From contig NZ_BBDM01000004.1 in the NCBI RefSeq assembly GCF_001316245.1, positions 62,001 to 126,000 on the forward strand: a stretch of 64,000 nucleotides of DNA. Reading direction: 5' to 3'. Both the position numbers and the translations under genes were made by a program. Positions within the stretch are counted from its first letter, which is position 1, and each line of letters begins with the position of its first letter. The notes under the pieces are model-generated. The model ran no database searches. It worked only from the letters and a program-made list of their open reading frames with translations, and had not been told where the DNA came from. Source of the stretch: Vulcanisaeta sp. JCM 14467. GTDB lineage: Archaea; Thermoproteota; Thermoprotei; Thermoproteales; Thermocladiaceae. Of this stretch, positions 1-10,292 are shown piece after piece.

Positions 1-72
1 GCGGTAATTACACTAATGATAATTGCGATATACAGAATAGTCAGGGCCAAGCGGTATAAATCATCCATGTAA
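1..72 (+). CDS. C-terminal end of a membrane protein (partial)
   Basis: The window opens inside a reading frame that runs from base 1 to a TAA at 70-72. The 23 residues start with a hydrophobic stretch (AVITLMIIAIY) and end in a basic tail (RIVRAKRYKSSM). This is the usual end of a last transmembrane helix followed by a positively charged cytoplasmic tail. Nothing more can be said about the family because the rest lies outside the window. Bases 73-291 downstream hold no gene; a run of seven T at about 136-142 could serve as a U-rich terminator. Confidence 0.5.
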   Translation, partial: AVITLMIIAIYRIVRAKRYKSSM

Positions 73-291
73 TAATTAATTATACCATCCATCATTTATT
101 ATGAAATGCCAAATTAATTCATCCTTTTGATTTTTTTATGGCGTCATGGTTTCAATTAAGGATTGTTTCATCAGTCCTTTTTAGGTATACGTTTTATTTC
201 CATTATGTTGATTTATCGCTGGCGAATAATTTAACATTCTTAGTCCAAATACTGGTTAAGTCTAGAACAGGAATGCTATTGAATAGGAGTA

Positions 292-1787
292 CTATGTTGT
301 GCCGCTCAGCCTTTTAGGGATTTCGTACGGCCTCGTACCCTTCCAGAATTCCTCCTCGACTTCGCTTGGTAGGTCGTACTCCACGGGGTCCCTGACACCG
401 TTTATCCTAAATGCCCACCTCCTCATATAGCAGGGCCCACACCTACCGCAGTGCTTCTCACCATTGTCGTAGCAACTCCAGGTTAGGTGAAGTGGTGCTC
501 CAACTTCGAGACCGAGCTTCACAATCTCATGCTTAACCAGGTGCCCCACAGGCATTATCAACTCCACATGCTTATTAGGACCAACGGCGTAGGGCATAAC
601 CCTGTTAAGGAGCCTAATGAACTCCATCTCATTATCGGGGTAAGCGCCAGCCTCCTCCAGGTTAATCCCGGTGGCTATGTAATCAAAGCCGTAAGCCTCA
701 GCGATGGCCGTGGCAAGGGCTATGAATACGAAGTTCCTAGCTGGAACCCACTCATGGGCAAACTCGGCACCCTCCCTACCCTCATCAACACGGTTAATCT
801 CCCCATCACCCAGAAGTGGCGAGTGCCTAACGATCTTGAAGAAGTCCATGTTGACCTCAAGTAGTGGGACGCCGAGGAACTCGGCAATCCTCTTAATAGC
901 CCTATCCTCCTGGGTCTCGGCCCTATGTCCGTAGTTAAAGTGAAGGAGCGTTACCTCATAGCCCTGCCTAAGCAGGTACGTGGCTGCCGTGGTTGAGTCA
1001 AGACCGCCGCTGGCTATTACGAGGACCCTCTTCCTCCTACCCTGCTCCTCATTCCTCAACGATACTGTGGACCAGGTACCGTCAATCCCAATTTCCACTA
1101 CGGTGTAGGGCTCGACGCGCCTAATCACTGGCGTGTCCCAAATGGGTTTGTTAGAGTCGTCAATTAAGTAGTCATCTAGGCTTGCGAAGAATAGGGCCTT
1201 TAAGTCGCTATACCAGGCCATGTACAGTGGCTTAAAGTTCGTGGCGAGCCAAACCCTGCCAGGCCTGTGCGTATCCATTATTGCCAATGCATAGCTACCG
1301 ACAACGTGGTTAACCAACACGTCCCTAAGCCCATTCAGTGATCCGTCCCATAGTCTTTCGAGTAGTGGCGGTAGTATTGCGGTGTCAATCCTGGACTTAC
1401 GGGTCAGATTGAACTTAGTCTCTAACTCCTTGTCATTGGCTATTGTGCCGTTATGCGCCACAACCACGTGCTCACCAATCATTGGCTGTATATCGTCCTC
1501 AATCTTAACCCTCACATACTCCGTGGTCGGCTCAGCCTATTGTTGAATATCACAGCCACGGTATCCTCACCAATGATACTGGGTATCCTATTCACGGCGA
1601 TGCTCGGCCTCTCCCTGCTCTTGAATACATTCAATTCACCATCTCTACTCAGGGCAACAATGCCAAAGCTGTCACGACCCCTCTCCTCACCCTTAACAAT
1701 GACCATCCTCAAAACCTCCTCAATCCTCCTGGCCCTATCTACGTCCAACCTATCACCAAATATTAATACTCCACCAATCGTGCACAT
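292..1787 (-). CDS. queC: GAT-QueC: glutamine amidotransferase fused to 7-cyano-7-deazaguanine synthase (one frameshift)
   Basis: The N-terminal domain is a class II glutamine amidotransferase: Cys2 after Met (MCTIGG), RGRDSFG, NNR and AHNGTIAN. The C-terminal half is QueC, with the PP-loop SGGLDSTT and a four-cysteine zinc site near the C-terminus (SCYDNGEKHCGRCGPC). QueC makes preQ0. GAT-QueC fusions are known in Crenarchaeota, where they are tied to archaeosine formation in tRNA in species lacking ArcS. One base is missing near 1537: the upstream frame ends NNRLSRPRSM-stop, whereas adding one G gives NNRAEPTTEYVRVKI, which joins the two halves exactly. The ATG at 1787 lies about 26 bases after a TATA box, so the transcript is probably leaderless. 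QueE follows the same strand upstream. Confidence 0.93.
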
Positions 1788-1808
1788 CCTGACCCAGGCG
1801 TTACCTGA

Positions 1809-1817
1809 ATATTTAAG
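1809..1817 (-). promoter_or_regulatory. TATA box of GAT-QueC
   Basis: Read on the minus strand this is CTTAAATAT, centred about 26 bases before the ATG at 1787. That spacing puts the transcription start at or next to the start codon. Confidence 0.5.
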
Positions 1818-1820
1818 TCT

Positions 1821-2474
1821 TTATTTAAACCCCATAAGGATATGAAGCCTCGGTGTGTAATTAACACCGAGTTTTACAGCCATCGGCTTCGTAATGGTCT
1901 CATCCTTAGCAACGCACTCTTCACGTGTTGTGCACTGGCTCATTAAGTATACCCTATCGTGTGGTATATTGAATTTGTTCATGAACCAAAGAACCTCATT
2001 AGCATCCTCAGGTTTATCAATTACGAACTTAAATACGGCCTTACCACTAGTCACGAAGTCCCTAATAACCAATTCATTAATCCTAAGCCTAGCAGGAATC
2101 CTTGAATTAGATAGTTTAGGGGATACGTTGAACTCATCGACATATTTAATGAGCTCACCGGGCCTCAATGTGCCATTTGTTTCCACCTCAATGAAGAAGC
2201 CCTGAGAATGCAAGAGACTCAATAATGGGATTAACTCACGAAGCCACAGGAGTGGCTCACCACCAGTCACAACCAGGTGCCTCACGTCACCGCCAACCCT
2301 CATTATCGCGCTATAAACCTCATTAATGCTCATATTTATCCCACCAAACCATGAGTACTTCGTGTCGCACCACGAGCACCTTAAATTGCAATAAGCAGTC
2401 CTTAGGAAGACGGCTTCCTTACCCGCGTTTGGTCCCTCACCCTGCTTGGACCTAAATATTTCAATAATCCTCAC
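1821..2474 (-). CDS. queE: 7-carboxy-7-deazaguanine synthase QueE (radical SAM)
   Basis: The 217-residue protein begins with the QueE signature SKQGEGPNAGKEAVFLR followed by the radical-SAM cluster motif CNLRCSWC (CxxxCxxC). GGEPLLW follows, which is the SAM-binding GGE motif. QueE rearranges 6-carboxytetrahydropterin to 7-carboxy-7-deazaguanine, the step before QueC in preQ0 synthesis. The GTG start at 2474 sits about 27 bases after a TATA-like TTTTAAAT. The gene is on the same strand as GAT-QueC with 33 bases between them, although GAT-QueC also has its own TATA box. The frame is intact. Confidence 0.95.
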   Translation of the reverse strand: MRIIEIFRSKQGEGPNAGKEAVFLRTAYCNLRCSWCDTKYSWFGGINMSINEVYSAIMRVGGDVRHLVVTGGEPLLWLRELIPLLSLLHSQGFFIEVETNGTLRPGELIKYVDEFNVSPKLSNSRIPARLRINELVIRDFVTSGKAVFKFVIDKPEDANEVLWFMNKFNIPHDRVYLMSQCTTREECVAKDETITKPMAVKLGVNYTPRLHILMGFK

Positions 2475-2498
2475 GATTGACCGTAATGTCTAATTCCC

Positions 2499-2507
2499 AT
2501 TTAAAAG
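2499..2507 (-). promoter_or_regulatory. TATA box of queE
   Basis: The minus strand reads CTTTTAAAT, about 28 bases before the GTG start of queE. Confidence 0.45.
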
Positions 2508-2647
2508 GGTTTATTATTACTTTAAAACGGTAAAATAAATCGAATCCAATGATCATAAATTTACAATCCTTCGCTATCAGGGTTCCTGTGTAATTACTAT
2601 TAAACGTTTAACTAAACATATTAACTGGTCCAGGGTAAGGCTTGTCA

Positions 2648-3798
2648 ATGTTTGTGACGGATACGTTAATAGCTACGCCGGGGCCTACGGAAATACCCCA
2701 CAGGATATTACTAGCATGGTGAGGCGAACTACAAACCCGGACCTGGACCCAGAGTTCTTTAGGCGTTATGATGAGGTTAGGTCAATGATTGCGGAGATGC
2801 TCGGTGCCAGGAAGGGTAATGTTATTGTGTGGGTTGGCGAGGCAATGAGTGGTCTCGAGGCTGCAGTGGCCAATCTGGTCAGGAATGGCGATAAGGTTGC
2901 AGTTTTAAGTAATGGCGTCTTTGGTGACGCTTCGCAGACTTAGTGAGGGCTTACGGTGGTGTCCCCATTATTCATAGGGTTGAGTATACGAAGATACTCG
3001 ATCCTGACAAGGTGGTTCAATTCCTTAAGAGTGAGGCTAGGGATGCTAGGGTCGTTACCATGGTTCATTGCGAGACGCCTAGTGGAACGCTGAATAACCT
3101 CAGGGAGTTGGCCAGGGTGGTTAAGTCTGAGGGTAAGCTCCTCATTGTTGATGCCGTATCATCAATAGGCGGTGTGGAGATTGACGTTAAATGGGGCGTG
3201 GACATACTCATTGGCGGTAGTCAGAAAGTACTCAACCTACCATCTGGCTTGACAATACTCGCCGTGAGTGACGAGGCCTGGGAGGCCATGGAGAGGGTCG
3301 ATTACAGGGGCTTCTACCTAAACATTAGGTTGTGGAGGGACGTGGTTGAGAAGATGGAGTTCCCATACACCCACAGCGAGCCATTAATCAATGGCTTGCT
3401 TGAATCTCTGAGGATGATTCATGAGGAGGGACTCGACAACGTCTATAGGAGACATAAGGCAGTGGCCAGGGGGTGTCATTAGGGCTGTGGAGGCCATGAA
3501 CTTGAGGTTAGTCCCTGAGTCAGAGAGCTTCTCAAGCCCGACAGTCACTGCGTTCTACGTACAATGGGTTAAGTGACGTTAAGGTTATTGAGACGGCAAG
3601 GGGTTACGGCGCTTCATAGCGGGTTCATGGGGTCCATTGAGGGGTAAGGTGCTTAGGATTGGGCACATGGGCTATACCGCATCCATAAACGCAATGACTA
3701 ACGCCATAGTTGCCCTGGCCAAGGCCCTAAATGACCTTGGATACCACGTCAAAATTGGTGACGCCATAGAGGCCTTCCTAGGCGGTGTTGGGGCATGA
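2648..3798 (+). CDS. Class V PLP-dependent aminotransferase (alanine-glyoxylate/serine-pyruvate type), several frameshifts
   Basis: Six frame pieces together give a full class V aminotransferase of about 380 residues. The N-terminus is TPGPTEIPHRIL, then SGLEAAVANLV, then the PLP lysine region VDAVSSIGGVEIDV...GGSQKVLNLPSGL. The C-terminus reads GHMGYTASINAMTNAIVALAKAL, typical of the family. Breaks lie near 2712, 2934, 3473 (extra G in a G run), 3562 and 3618, and each is repaired by one base. The family transfers amino groups between alanine, serine or glycine and 2-oxo acids; the substrate is not fixed by sequence. Its TGA overlaps the ATG of the permease (ATGA), so the two form an operon. 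Five indels in 1.15 kb is dense, so a real pseudogene cannot be excluded, but the same error type occurs in essential genes nearby. Confidence 0.75.
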
Positions 3799-5308
3799 GG
3801 ATCTTCGTTAGGGAGAGCACAGGCCTTGTGAGGGAGGTTGGCCCATTCAGGCTATTACTAATGAGCATGGGATATAACGGTTTTCTCATAATACCATTTG
3901 TTTACCTAGCTGGGCTTTACCTATATGGTGCAGGATCCATAGTATACGCGGCTTTGTTCATTTCATGGTTAGTATTCATACCAGGGGCGCTAATATGGTA
4001 CTACATAACTAGGCAGTACCCAAGGACTGCTGGTGACTACGTATACTTTTCACGACTTAACCCACCCATTGGCTTCGCGGCTTGGTTCAATTTTACTATA
4101 GGTGAGATGCTCTATGACGCCGTTCTCGTGTACTTCGCAATAGCCCAACTGGGCACGGTAATGCAGGCGTTGAATAACCCCTTGGCGAGTGTCGTGCTTA
4201 ACCCAAGGAATGAGTTCATATTAGCCGTAGTACTAATAACCGTGTTAATCCTGATTAACATAGTCTCCGCCAGGGCCGGGCTTACCATGTTCGCCGTAGT
4301 GTCTCTAGCGGCCTTAGCCACCTTCATCGCCTCGGCCATCTATGTACTAGCGCTACCGCACGGCATCATTGAGACTTCGCTCGGTACTGAGTACTTGAGG
4401 GCTGTGAATGAGGCTGGCAGGGTCTCGGTGACTGGTGGGCTGTATGGGTTGTTTGGCATGGTTGCCTTCACCACGGCGGTTTGGGCGTATGTGAATTACC
4501 CGGTGACTATAGGTGGTGAGATTAGGAGGGATAGGTTAACGGCAATACTCGGTGTCCTCGGTATGTTTGTCCTCGGTGGCTTATTCTTCGCAATATTCGT
4601 TATCGCATTTCTCAGGGGTTTTGGGTTAAGGTTCTTCATAGGGGCTAGTTACATGAATGCTAATGGGATTGATAATGGTTACATGCTTGTTAACCCCGGC
4701 GCTGACCTTGCCCTAATACACACGCCGATAGCCATCGCCTTAGCATACTCATCAGTCCTCTGGTACATAGCGCCCGTGACCGGAGTCATTATTCAAGTAT
4801 CTAGATACTTACTCGCCTTCTCCATGGATAGGGCACTTCCGAGGGCCATATCTACGTGAGCCTGAGGACCCACTCTCCGGTAGCGGCTCACCTGGTTGAT
4901 TTAGTCATCACCATAGTCCTAGTATACGTATTAATCCTAACGCCGCTAAGCTCCACACTACTCTATGCAATAGACCTAGACGCGCTGGTACTCCTAGTCT
5001 TCACGTTCATCGCATCGATGTTGTTGGCGTTGGTAATGCATGTTAGGGGCGTTACAAAGCTCGAAGTAAGTAGGAAAATCCTAGTCACGCTGGACCTTAT
5101 ATACTTAGTAGTCCTATTAATCTTCGCCTATTACTGGTTAACCCAACCGCAGTATTACTTATCGATTACAGGCAACCCACTACAGTTGTTAGCTGAGTCA
5201 TCAATAATATTCGTAGTGGGCCTGGTCGTATTCGCAATCGCATCATATATTAGGAGTAAGGAGGGGATACCGTTAGCCTTGACGTATACTGAAATACCGC
5301 CTGAGTAA
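3795..5308 (+). CDS. APC-family amino acid permease (one frameshift)
   Basis: This is a polytopic membrane protein of about 504 residues with roughly twelve hydrophobic segments. The N-terminal region has the APC-type pattern (VGPFRLLLMSMGYN..., later YPRTAGDYVYFSRL, which matches the consensus PxSGGxYxY region). The breakpoint is near 4855: adding one T turns AIST-stop into AISYVSLRTHSP and the second piece continues with three to four more helices. Members import amino acids or related compounds with protons or sodium. The ATGA overlap with the aminotransferase suggests uptake of that enzyme's substrate (inference). Bases 5309-5546 downstream hold no gene that I can see. Confidence 0.8.
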
Positions 5309-5546
5309 TAGGTTTCATGGAATTGAAAATAACGAATATCAAGAATTAAACCTTAATTTCTTCCTCCCCTAGTTACGATATCTCTTACATGCATTGATTA
5401 TTGAATTAATACTCAGTGCGGTGCAATAGAAAGTTATTGTGCCCATTGCAAATTCTAGTATTGATGCAACGAGGTAAGCCGTTGTTGAGATTCTTAATTA
5501 TCCTATTAATCCCTGACGATGTGGTTATGTTTTGGTAAATAATTAT

Positions 5547-6364
5547 TTAGGTAAGGCCCAGCTTTCCCTCCCTTCTTAGTCGTTTGTCGAATATCCTTAC
5601 TAGTATTGCCGTGGCAATGAGTAAGGACACAACGGTGATTACTGAGTAAAGTACCTGGTAAGTAATTGGTATGGGGAGTTCTGGGTAACCCAGGGCTGCC
5701 TCACGCATTATTATGAATGGGTAGGCTATTGGTGAGTGCTCGTTAATTATCATTACGTACCTACTCGCCTCACTGGGTATTAACCCACCCAGGCTGGCAT
5801 TAGGAATTGCATTATGTCTGTGATAACCCAGTTAGACCTGAGTCTAATCACGAGCATTGCGTATATAGTCGATATAAGCAATAACTGCAGCGAAGCAAGT
5901 ATTATGGATAGTATGAGGAGTAGGGGATCCCTAACCTCAATGGTTATGCCGAAAACCACGTAGAAACTTAGCGCAAGTGCTGCAAGGTCGAGTAAGGTGT
6001 ATATTGAGTATGCAATGCCCCACCCAATTATGTGAATGAATACGTTGTTTACCGCGGACATTACATTCTCGAGAATGTCCTCATAACCCTCCTCAATAAT
6101 TCCACCACCAAAACCCCACAACCAACTTGAGTATAGTGCGAAGGCATATGCCGCCCAGAGGAATAGCTGAAGTATAAGTTTCCCCAGGGTGAGCACGCCG
6201 AAGCCCCTAAGTGTTAGTATGAAGAATGCGAGCCATAGTGGTGCGGTTATTATATTTATCATTATCGCCGATGGTTTAGAGAATAGTACGCGTAAACCCC
6301 TCCATACCTCAGTACTCAATTCCCTAAATACCTCGGCTCCTAAACCCTCTCTCGAGCCTGGCAT
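5547..6364 (-). CDS. ABC-2 type exporter permease, distal subunit (one frameshift)
   Basis: About 272 residues with six hydrophobic segments. The frame breaks near 5787: the long piece ends LMPAWVG-stop and the other frame continues LIPSEASRYVMIINEHSPIAYPF and ends in a basic tail (FDKRLRREGK). A 41-base overlap with the upstream permease follows if the ATG at 6364 is used; a TTG at 6319, just after the neighbour's stop, would give a more normal junction. It belongs with the next permease and ATPase in one three-gene unit. Two different permeases with one ATPase suggest a heterodimeric export channel. Substrate unknown. Confidence 0.7.
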
Positions 6365-7103
6365 ATGAGGTCATGCCAAGTAGTAAGTAGATGACTGCCG
6401 AGGTTATTAAGTAAATAATGATGGTTGGTTCCTCATGACCTGTACTCTCCAAGTACATGGAGTAGAAGGTTATGTACATGGGCAGTGCATAGATTAATTC
6501 CTTAATCCACCAGGGCAGTACGTACACCGGGTATGTGGTGCCGGATAGTATTGTCAGTATTGGCGTTAATACATTGGTCACGGAATCGGCATCATTAAGT
6601 CTCATAACAAGACCAGCTATCAGTAATCCGATGCCGTAGAGGGGGAGAAGCCCTATGAATAGTAATAGGAGTGCCAACGCCAGTCTGAGGGCTCCGATTA
6701 ATCCATACTCCACGTAGAATAGTGGTAGGGAGGCTATCGTGAAGGCGCCCACGTTGACCAGTATCATAACCAGTGACGTGCCAAGCAATATTACGTACAT
6801 GCTTATCGGTGAAGCGAGTAAAAACTCGAGCCTACCACCCCTCTTCTCCTCCCATAGAAACCTAGCCCCAGTCTGCATCATGATCATGGATAGCATGAGG
6901 ACCTCAAATCCAATGAACTGCCTAATGAATACCCCACTCGTCACCTTAACGAAGAATGATGCTATGAAGGCCATACCACCGGCGATGAAGTATGGAAGAA
7001 TAATTAGCAATGCCAAACCACCCGGCTCCCTACTTATTATCTTCAACTCATTAACCATAACGGCAAATAATGCGTCTAAACTGCTTGACCTATTTACCTT
7101 CAT
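6324..7103 (-). CDS. ABC-2 type exporter permease, proximal subunit
   Basis: The protein has about 259 residues from the ATG at 7103 (MKVNRSSSLDALFAVMVNELKII). Six hydrophobic segments and the element RFLWEEKRGGRLEFLLASPIS are typical of ABC-2 permeases, in which a cytoplasmic loop with a conserved Glu couples to the ATPase. The frame is open further upstream (to 7145), but ATG 7103 overlaps the ATPase stop by 14 bases, the normal arrangement for translational coupling. It follows the ATPase and precedes the second permease. Confidence 0.75.
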   Translation of the reverse strand: MKVNRSSSLDALFAVMVNELKIISREPGGLALLIILPYFIAGGMAFIASFFVKVTSGVFIRQFIGFEVLMLSMIMMQTGARFLWEEKRGGRLEFLLASPISMYVILLGTSLVMILVNVGAFTIASLPLFYVEYGLIGALRLALALLLLFIGLLPLYGIGLLIAGLVMRLNDADSVTNVLTPILTILSGTTYPVYVLPWWIKELIYALPMYITFYSMYLESTGHEEPTIIIYLITSAVIYLLLGMTSYARLERGFRSRGI

Positions 7104-8010
7104 TACCGACCACCCTGATGAACGCTTCCTCCAGGGAAGGCTCATTAATCCTAATCCTACTTATCCTAAAACCCCTTGTCTCAAAATCACTTATCACCCT
7201 ACGAAGAGTCTCCACGGGGTTCGTGGTCTCCTCGCGTATGGTCTCCGCCAGACCATTAAGTTGAACCTCAACCTCAATAACGTACTTCAGTCCAAGCATG
7301 TCCTTAATATCCCTGGGCGACCCCTCGATAATCATCCTACCATTACTTATTATACCAACCCTATCACAAACCTCCTCAACCTCCCAAAGGTTATGACTCG
7401 TGAACAGGATCGCCTTACCCTCCCTCCTTAGTCTCCTTACCAAGTCCCTTACCTCCCTAGCCGATATTGGGTCGAGGCCTATTGTTGGCTCGTCAAGGAA
7501 TATTACTGGTGGGTCGTGAATCAACGCCCTGGCTATTGCAAGCCTAGCCCTCATACCAAGTGAGTACTCCTCATACGGCCTATTCATGGCGTCCTCAAGA
7601 CCAACGAGTCTCATTAACTCCCTAGCCTTACCTCAGCCACTGACTTGCTCAATCCGTAAAGCCTGCCGAAGTAGACGAGGTTTTCATACCCACTAAGCCT
7701 TGAGTAAAACCCCTTATCTGTATAGGACTAAGCCTATGATCCTCCTAACCATGCTCGCCTCCTTAACGACATCATGCCCATCAATCGCGGCATAACCATC
7801 ATCAGGTATTAATAGGGTTGCGAGTATCTTAACCGTTGTTGTCTTACCAGCACCATTCGGGCCCAGTAATCCATACACCTCACTCCACCTAACCCTGAAG
7901 GATACTCCTCTTAGCGCTTCGACTATGATCTTCCTCCTCCTTATGAAGCCAATACGTTCATAACTAATGAACCTCTTCCTAAGGTTCGAAGCCACTATTG
8001 CGTCGTTCAC
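7090..8010 (-). CDS. ABC exporter ATPase (daunorubicin-resistance type), two frameshifts
   Basis: Walker A is GPNGAGKTTT, the signature is YSLGMRARLAIARALIHDP, Walker B is VIFLDEPTIGLDP, and the H-loop is FTSHNLWEVEEVCDRVGII. Length of about 307 residues and the C-terminal domain match ATPases of ABC-2 exporters. Two single-base errors break the frame: near 7715 (GLVLYR-stop should be GLVLSDKGFYSRLSGYENLVYFGRLYGLS) and near 7632 in an AEV(K/R)ARELMRL region. The start is GTG at 8010. It powers export together with the two permeases downstream. Confidence 0.85.
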
Positions 8011-8134
8011 ACAGCCCCCAATACAGTAGCCTAGGTAATAAGGTTTTGCCGAGTATTGCCTTGATGAGGACTTAACAATTTCCGTTATTCAAAGGCATAA
8101 GGTTTATTAAGCCTAGTACTTTTATGGCCGTCGA

Positions 8135-8647
8135 ATGAAGATTCCATTTTGCACGTTCTGCGTTAAGACAAGGGTGTTCTGCAATAAGTGCCAGTCGCTG
8201 CTTGATAGTGGGGAGTATTCAATGCTTGATGTTGATGTTAGTGATGCCCTGCTCAACATAGCCACTGGCAAGATGGAGGAGGTACTAAAGAATGTGGAGT
8301 ATGTTAAGTCTTACGAGGTTGGTGACTTGGTCATAGTGGTGCTTAGGGGTATAAAGGCCATTCCACGGGTGATAGTTCAGCAGATTGAGCATGACCTGGA
8401 GAGGGCGTTGGGTAAGAGGGTTAGGGTTGTTGAGAAGGGCGTTAATGTTAATGAACTTGCCACTCAATTAGCGTCACCCGCCAGGATACTCACTGTATCC
8501 ACGTCATGGTTGCCGGATGGCACGACGGAGACTGTTGTCAGGATAACAAGGAGTGAGCTTAAGAGGTTGCCATTTAGGCCGAGTGAGTTGGCTAAGGTTC
8601 TTAGTCAAATTAGTGGTACAAACATTAGGGTTGAGGTTACTAAGTAA
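8135..8647 (+). CDS. Zinc-ribbon and KH-domain RNA-binding protein (archaeal NusA-like)
   Basis: The 170-residue protein starts with a small cysteine cluster (CTFC...CNKC, residues 6-19), a likely zinc knuckle. The rest resembles the archaeal NusA-like KH fold: DLVIVVLRGIKAIPRVIVQQIEHDLERALGKRVRVVEKG, then a second alpha/beta unit ending in IRVEVTK. It lies 30-36 bases ahead of AspRS on the same strand. Proteins of this kind are thought to bind nucleic acid during transcription or translation; no specific role is shown here. A TATA-like TTTATTA lies about 30 bases upstream of the ATG. Confidence 0.6.
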   Translation: MKIPFCTFCVKTRVFCNKCQSLLDSGEYSMLDVDVSDALLNIATGKMEEVLKNVEYVKSYEVGDLVIVVLRGIKAIPRVIVQQIEHDLERALGKRVRVVEKGVNVNELATQLASPARILTVSTSWLPDGTTETVVRITRSELKRLPFRPSELAKVLSQISGTNIRVEVTK

Positions 8648-8676
8648 TTACTATTTTTAAATCCCCAAAATACCAA

Positions 8677-9983
8677 GTGGTCGTGAGTTTTCCAAGGAAG
8701 ACCCACTGGACGAGGAACGTAACACCTGACTTGGATGGTAAGGAGGTTGTCCTGACAGGTTGGGTTTGGGATGTCAGGGACCTGGGCAATATAAAGTTCG
8801 TACTGCTTAGGGATAGGGAGGGCATTATACAATTAACGATAAAGAAAGACGTAGCCCCAGAGAGTGTTTGGTCATTAACCCAGTCGTTGGGTAAGGAGGA
8901 TGCGATTGTGGTCAAGGGAATTGTTAAGGCGAGTAAAATAGCCAGGGCCGGCGTTGAGGTTTTTCCGAGCGAGATTCACGTCGTGGCCAAGTCAAAAGCA
9001 TTGCCAATAGACATATGGGGCTCGGTGGAGACTGACCTAGATACTAGATTGAAGTATAGGTCCATCGACCTTAAGAGACCCATCAACTCACTGATCTTTA
9101 GGGTAGAGAGTGAGACTGTCCGTGCAATCCGCGAGGTGCTTTATAGCCGAGGATTCATTGAGGTATTTACGCCGAAGATCATTGTTACGAGTACGGAGGG
9201 TGGTGCCGAATTATTCGCAGTTCAGTACTTCGAGAGGGTTGCCTACCTGGCGCAGAGCCACAGTTGTATAAGGAGGAGTTAACGGCTAGTCTCGAGAGGA
9301 TCTTTGAGATAGCACCCGCCTATAGGGCCGAGAAGCATAACACGAACTACCACTTGAATGAGTTCATATCCGTGGATATTGAGGAGGCCTTCGCTAACTA
9401 TATAGATGTCATGGACGTGCTTGAGGACGTGATAATCAACGTCTATGACAAAATTAACAGGGCATTTAGTAGTGAATTGGCTAAGTACGGTATAGAGGTT
9501 AAGGTTCCGAAGAAGCCGTTTAGGAGAATTACGTATGATGAGGCATTGGATATACTGGGTAAGAGGGGTTTGAAGATTAATTGGGGTGATGACGTACCGA
9601 AGAATGGCTTAGAGGTACTAAGCGAGGAGTTTGGTGAGCCATTCTTCATAATACACTTCCCAACGGACCTAAGGGCATTCTACACAAAGCCGCTTGACTC
9701 AGATCCAAGGATCAGTGAGTCCTTCGACCTAGTGATTGGTGGTTTAGAAATAGCATCTGGCAGCAGTAGAATTCACGTTAAGGAGCAGTTAATAGAGGCT
9801 TTGAGGAAGAGGGGACTTAACCCTGAGAACTTCGAGAGCCACCTAATGGTTTATGACTATGGAATGCCGCCACACGCGGGTTGGGGCATGGGCCTGTACA
9901 GACTGCTTATGGTGATCATGAGGAGGGATAATATTCGTGAGGTCGTTCTATACCCAAGGGATAGGTTTAGGCTTGAACCATAG
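8677..9983 (+). CDS. aspS: Aspartyl-tRNA synthetase, archaeal type (one frameshift)
   Basis: About 435 residues: an N-terminal OB-fold anticodon-binding domain (GWVWDVRDLGNIKFVLLRDREG) and a class II catalytic domain. Motif 2 region is FEIAPAYRAEKHNTNYHLNEF and motif 3 is GMPPHAGWGMGLYRLLM. One C is missing near 9264: the frame reads LAQSHSCIRRS-stop, whereas LAQSPQLYKEELTASLERIFEIAP is the conserved sequence. Starts at GTG 8677 or GTG 8683; the TATA-like TTTTTAAAT at about 8652-8660 is best placed for 8683 and a leaderless transcript. Whether the enzyme is discriminating or also charges tRNA-Asn cannot be read here; no AsnRS or amidotransferase lies nearby. Confidence 0.93.
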
Positions 9984-10292
9984 CCATATCACATTTCCTC
10001 ACTAATAATAAGTACTTTATTAATTATAATTAATTATAATACGCGGGTCAATAAATTCCACCTGAGGTTCTGCATTTAACGATGAATCTACGGTAGTTAC
10101 TACAATACGTTTTTATTTTCCTTACCACGTTTGTCGCGGGTGTAAAGTAGTATACCGTATTTTTACCCCTTAATGCATCAGTGAGTTTTTAGCTATATCC
10201 TCAGTTGTCAAGAATTAGAATTAATTAGAATATTAAGTAGAAGATTTCTCATGAACAAAGCTTAAATATGCCAAATATTACGTAATTGCGAT
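9984..10292 (+). other. 309-base non-coding stretch
   Basis: No reading frame of substance on either strand. It holds a perfect 18-base palindrome (10023-10040) close to the aspS stop, and at its right end a TATA-like CTTAAATAT (about 10260-10268), 27 bases before the next ATG. I looked for a tRNA or box C/D RNA and saw none. Confidence 0.5.
10023..10040. repeat. Perfect 18-base A/T palindrome after aspS
   Basis: The sequence ATTATAATTAATTATAAT equals its own reverse complement and sits inside a tandem copy of TAATTATAAT (10021-10040). It could be a weak terminator for aspS or simply A/T-rich spacer. Confidence 0.5.

Noticed and set aside
2648-3798. Aminotransferase as a true pseudogene
   Set aside because: All breaks are single-base, all catalytic elements remain, and the same error type occurs in essential genes; kept as a CDS with reservation.
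6739-7431. Long plus-strand frame of 230 codons across the ABC permease/ATPase junction
   Set aside because: It is antisense to two well-supported genes, has unusual composition (rich in Thr, Asn and Pro) and no family resemblance. It is a shadow of the minus-strand codon bias.
9984-10292. tRNA or small RNA gene in the gap after aspS
   Set aside because: No acceptor stem, TPsiC-loop sequence or box C/D motifs could be found by eye on either strand.
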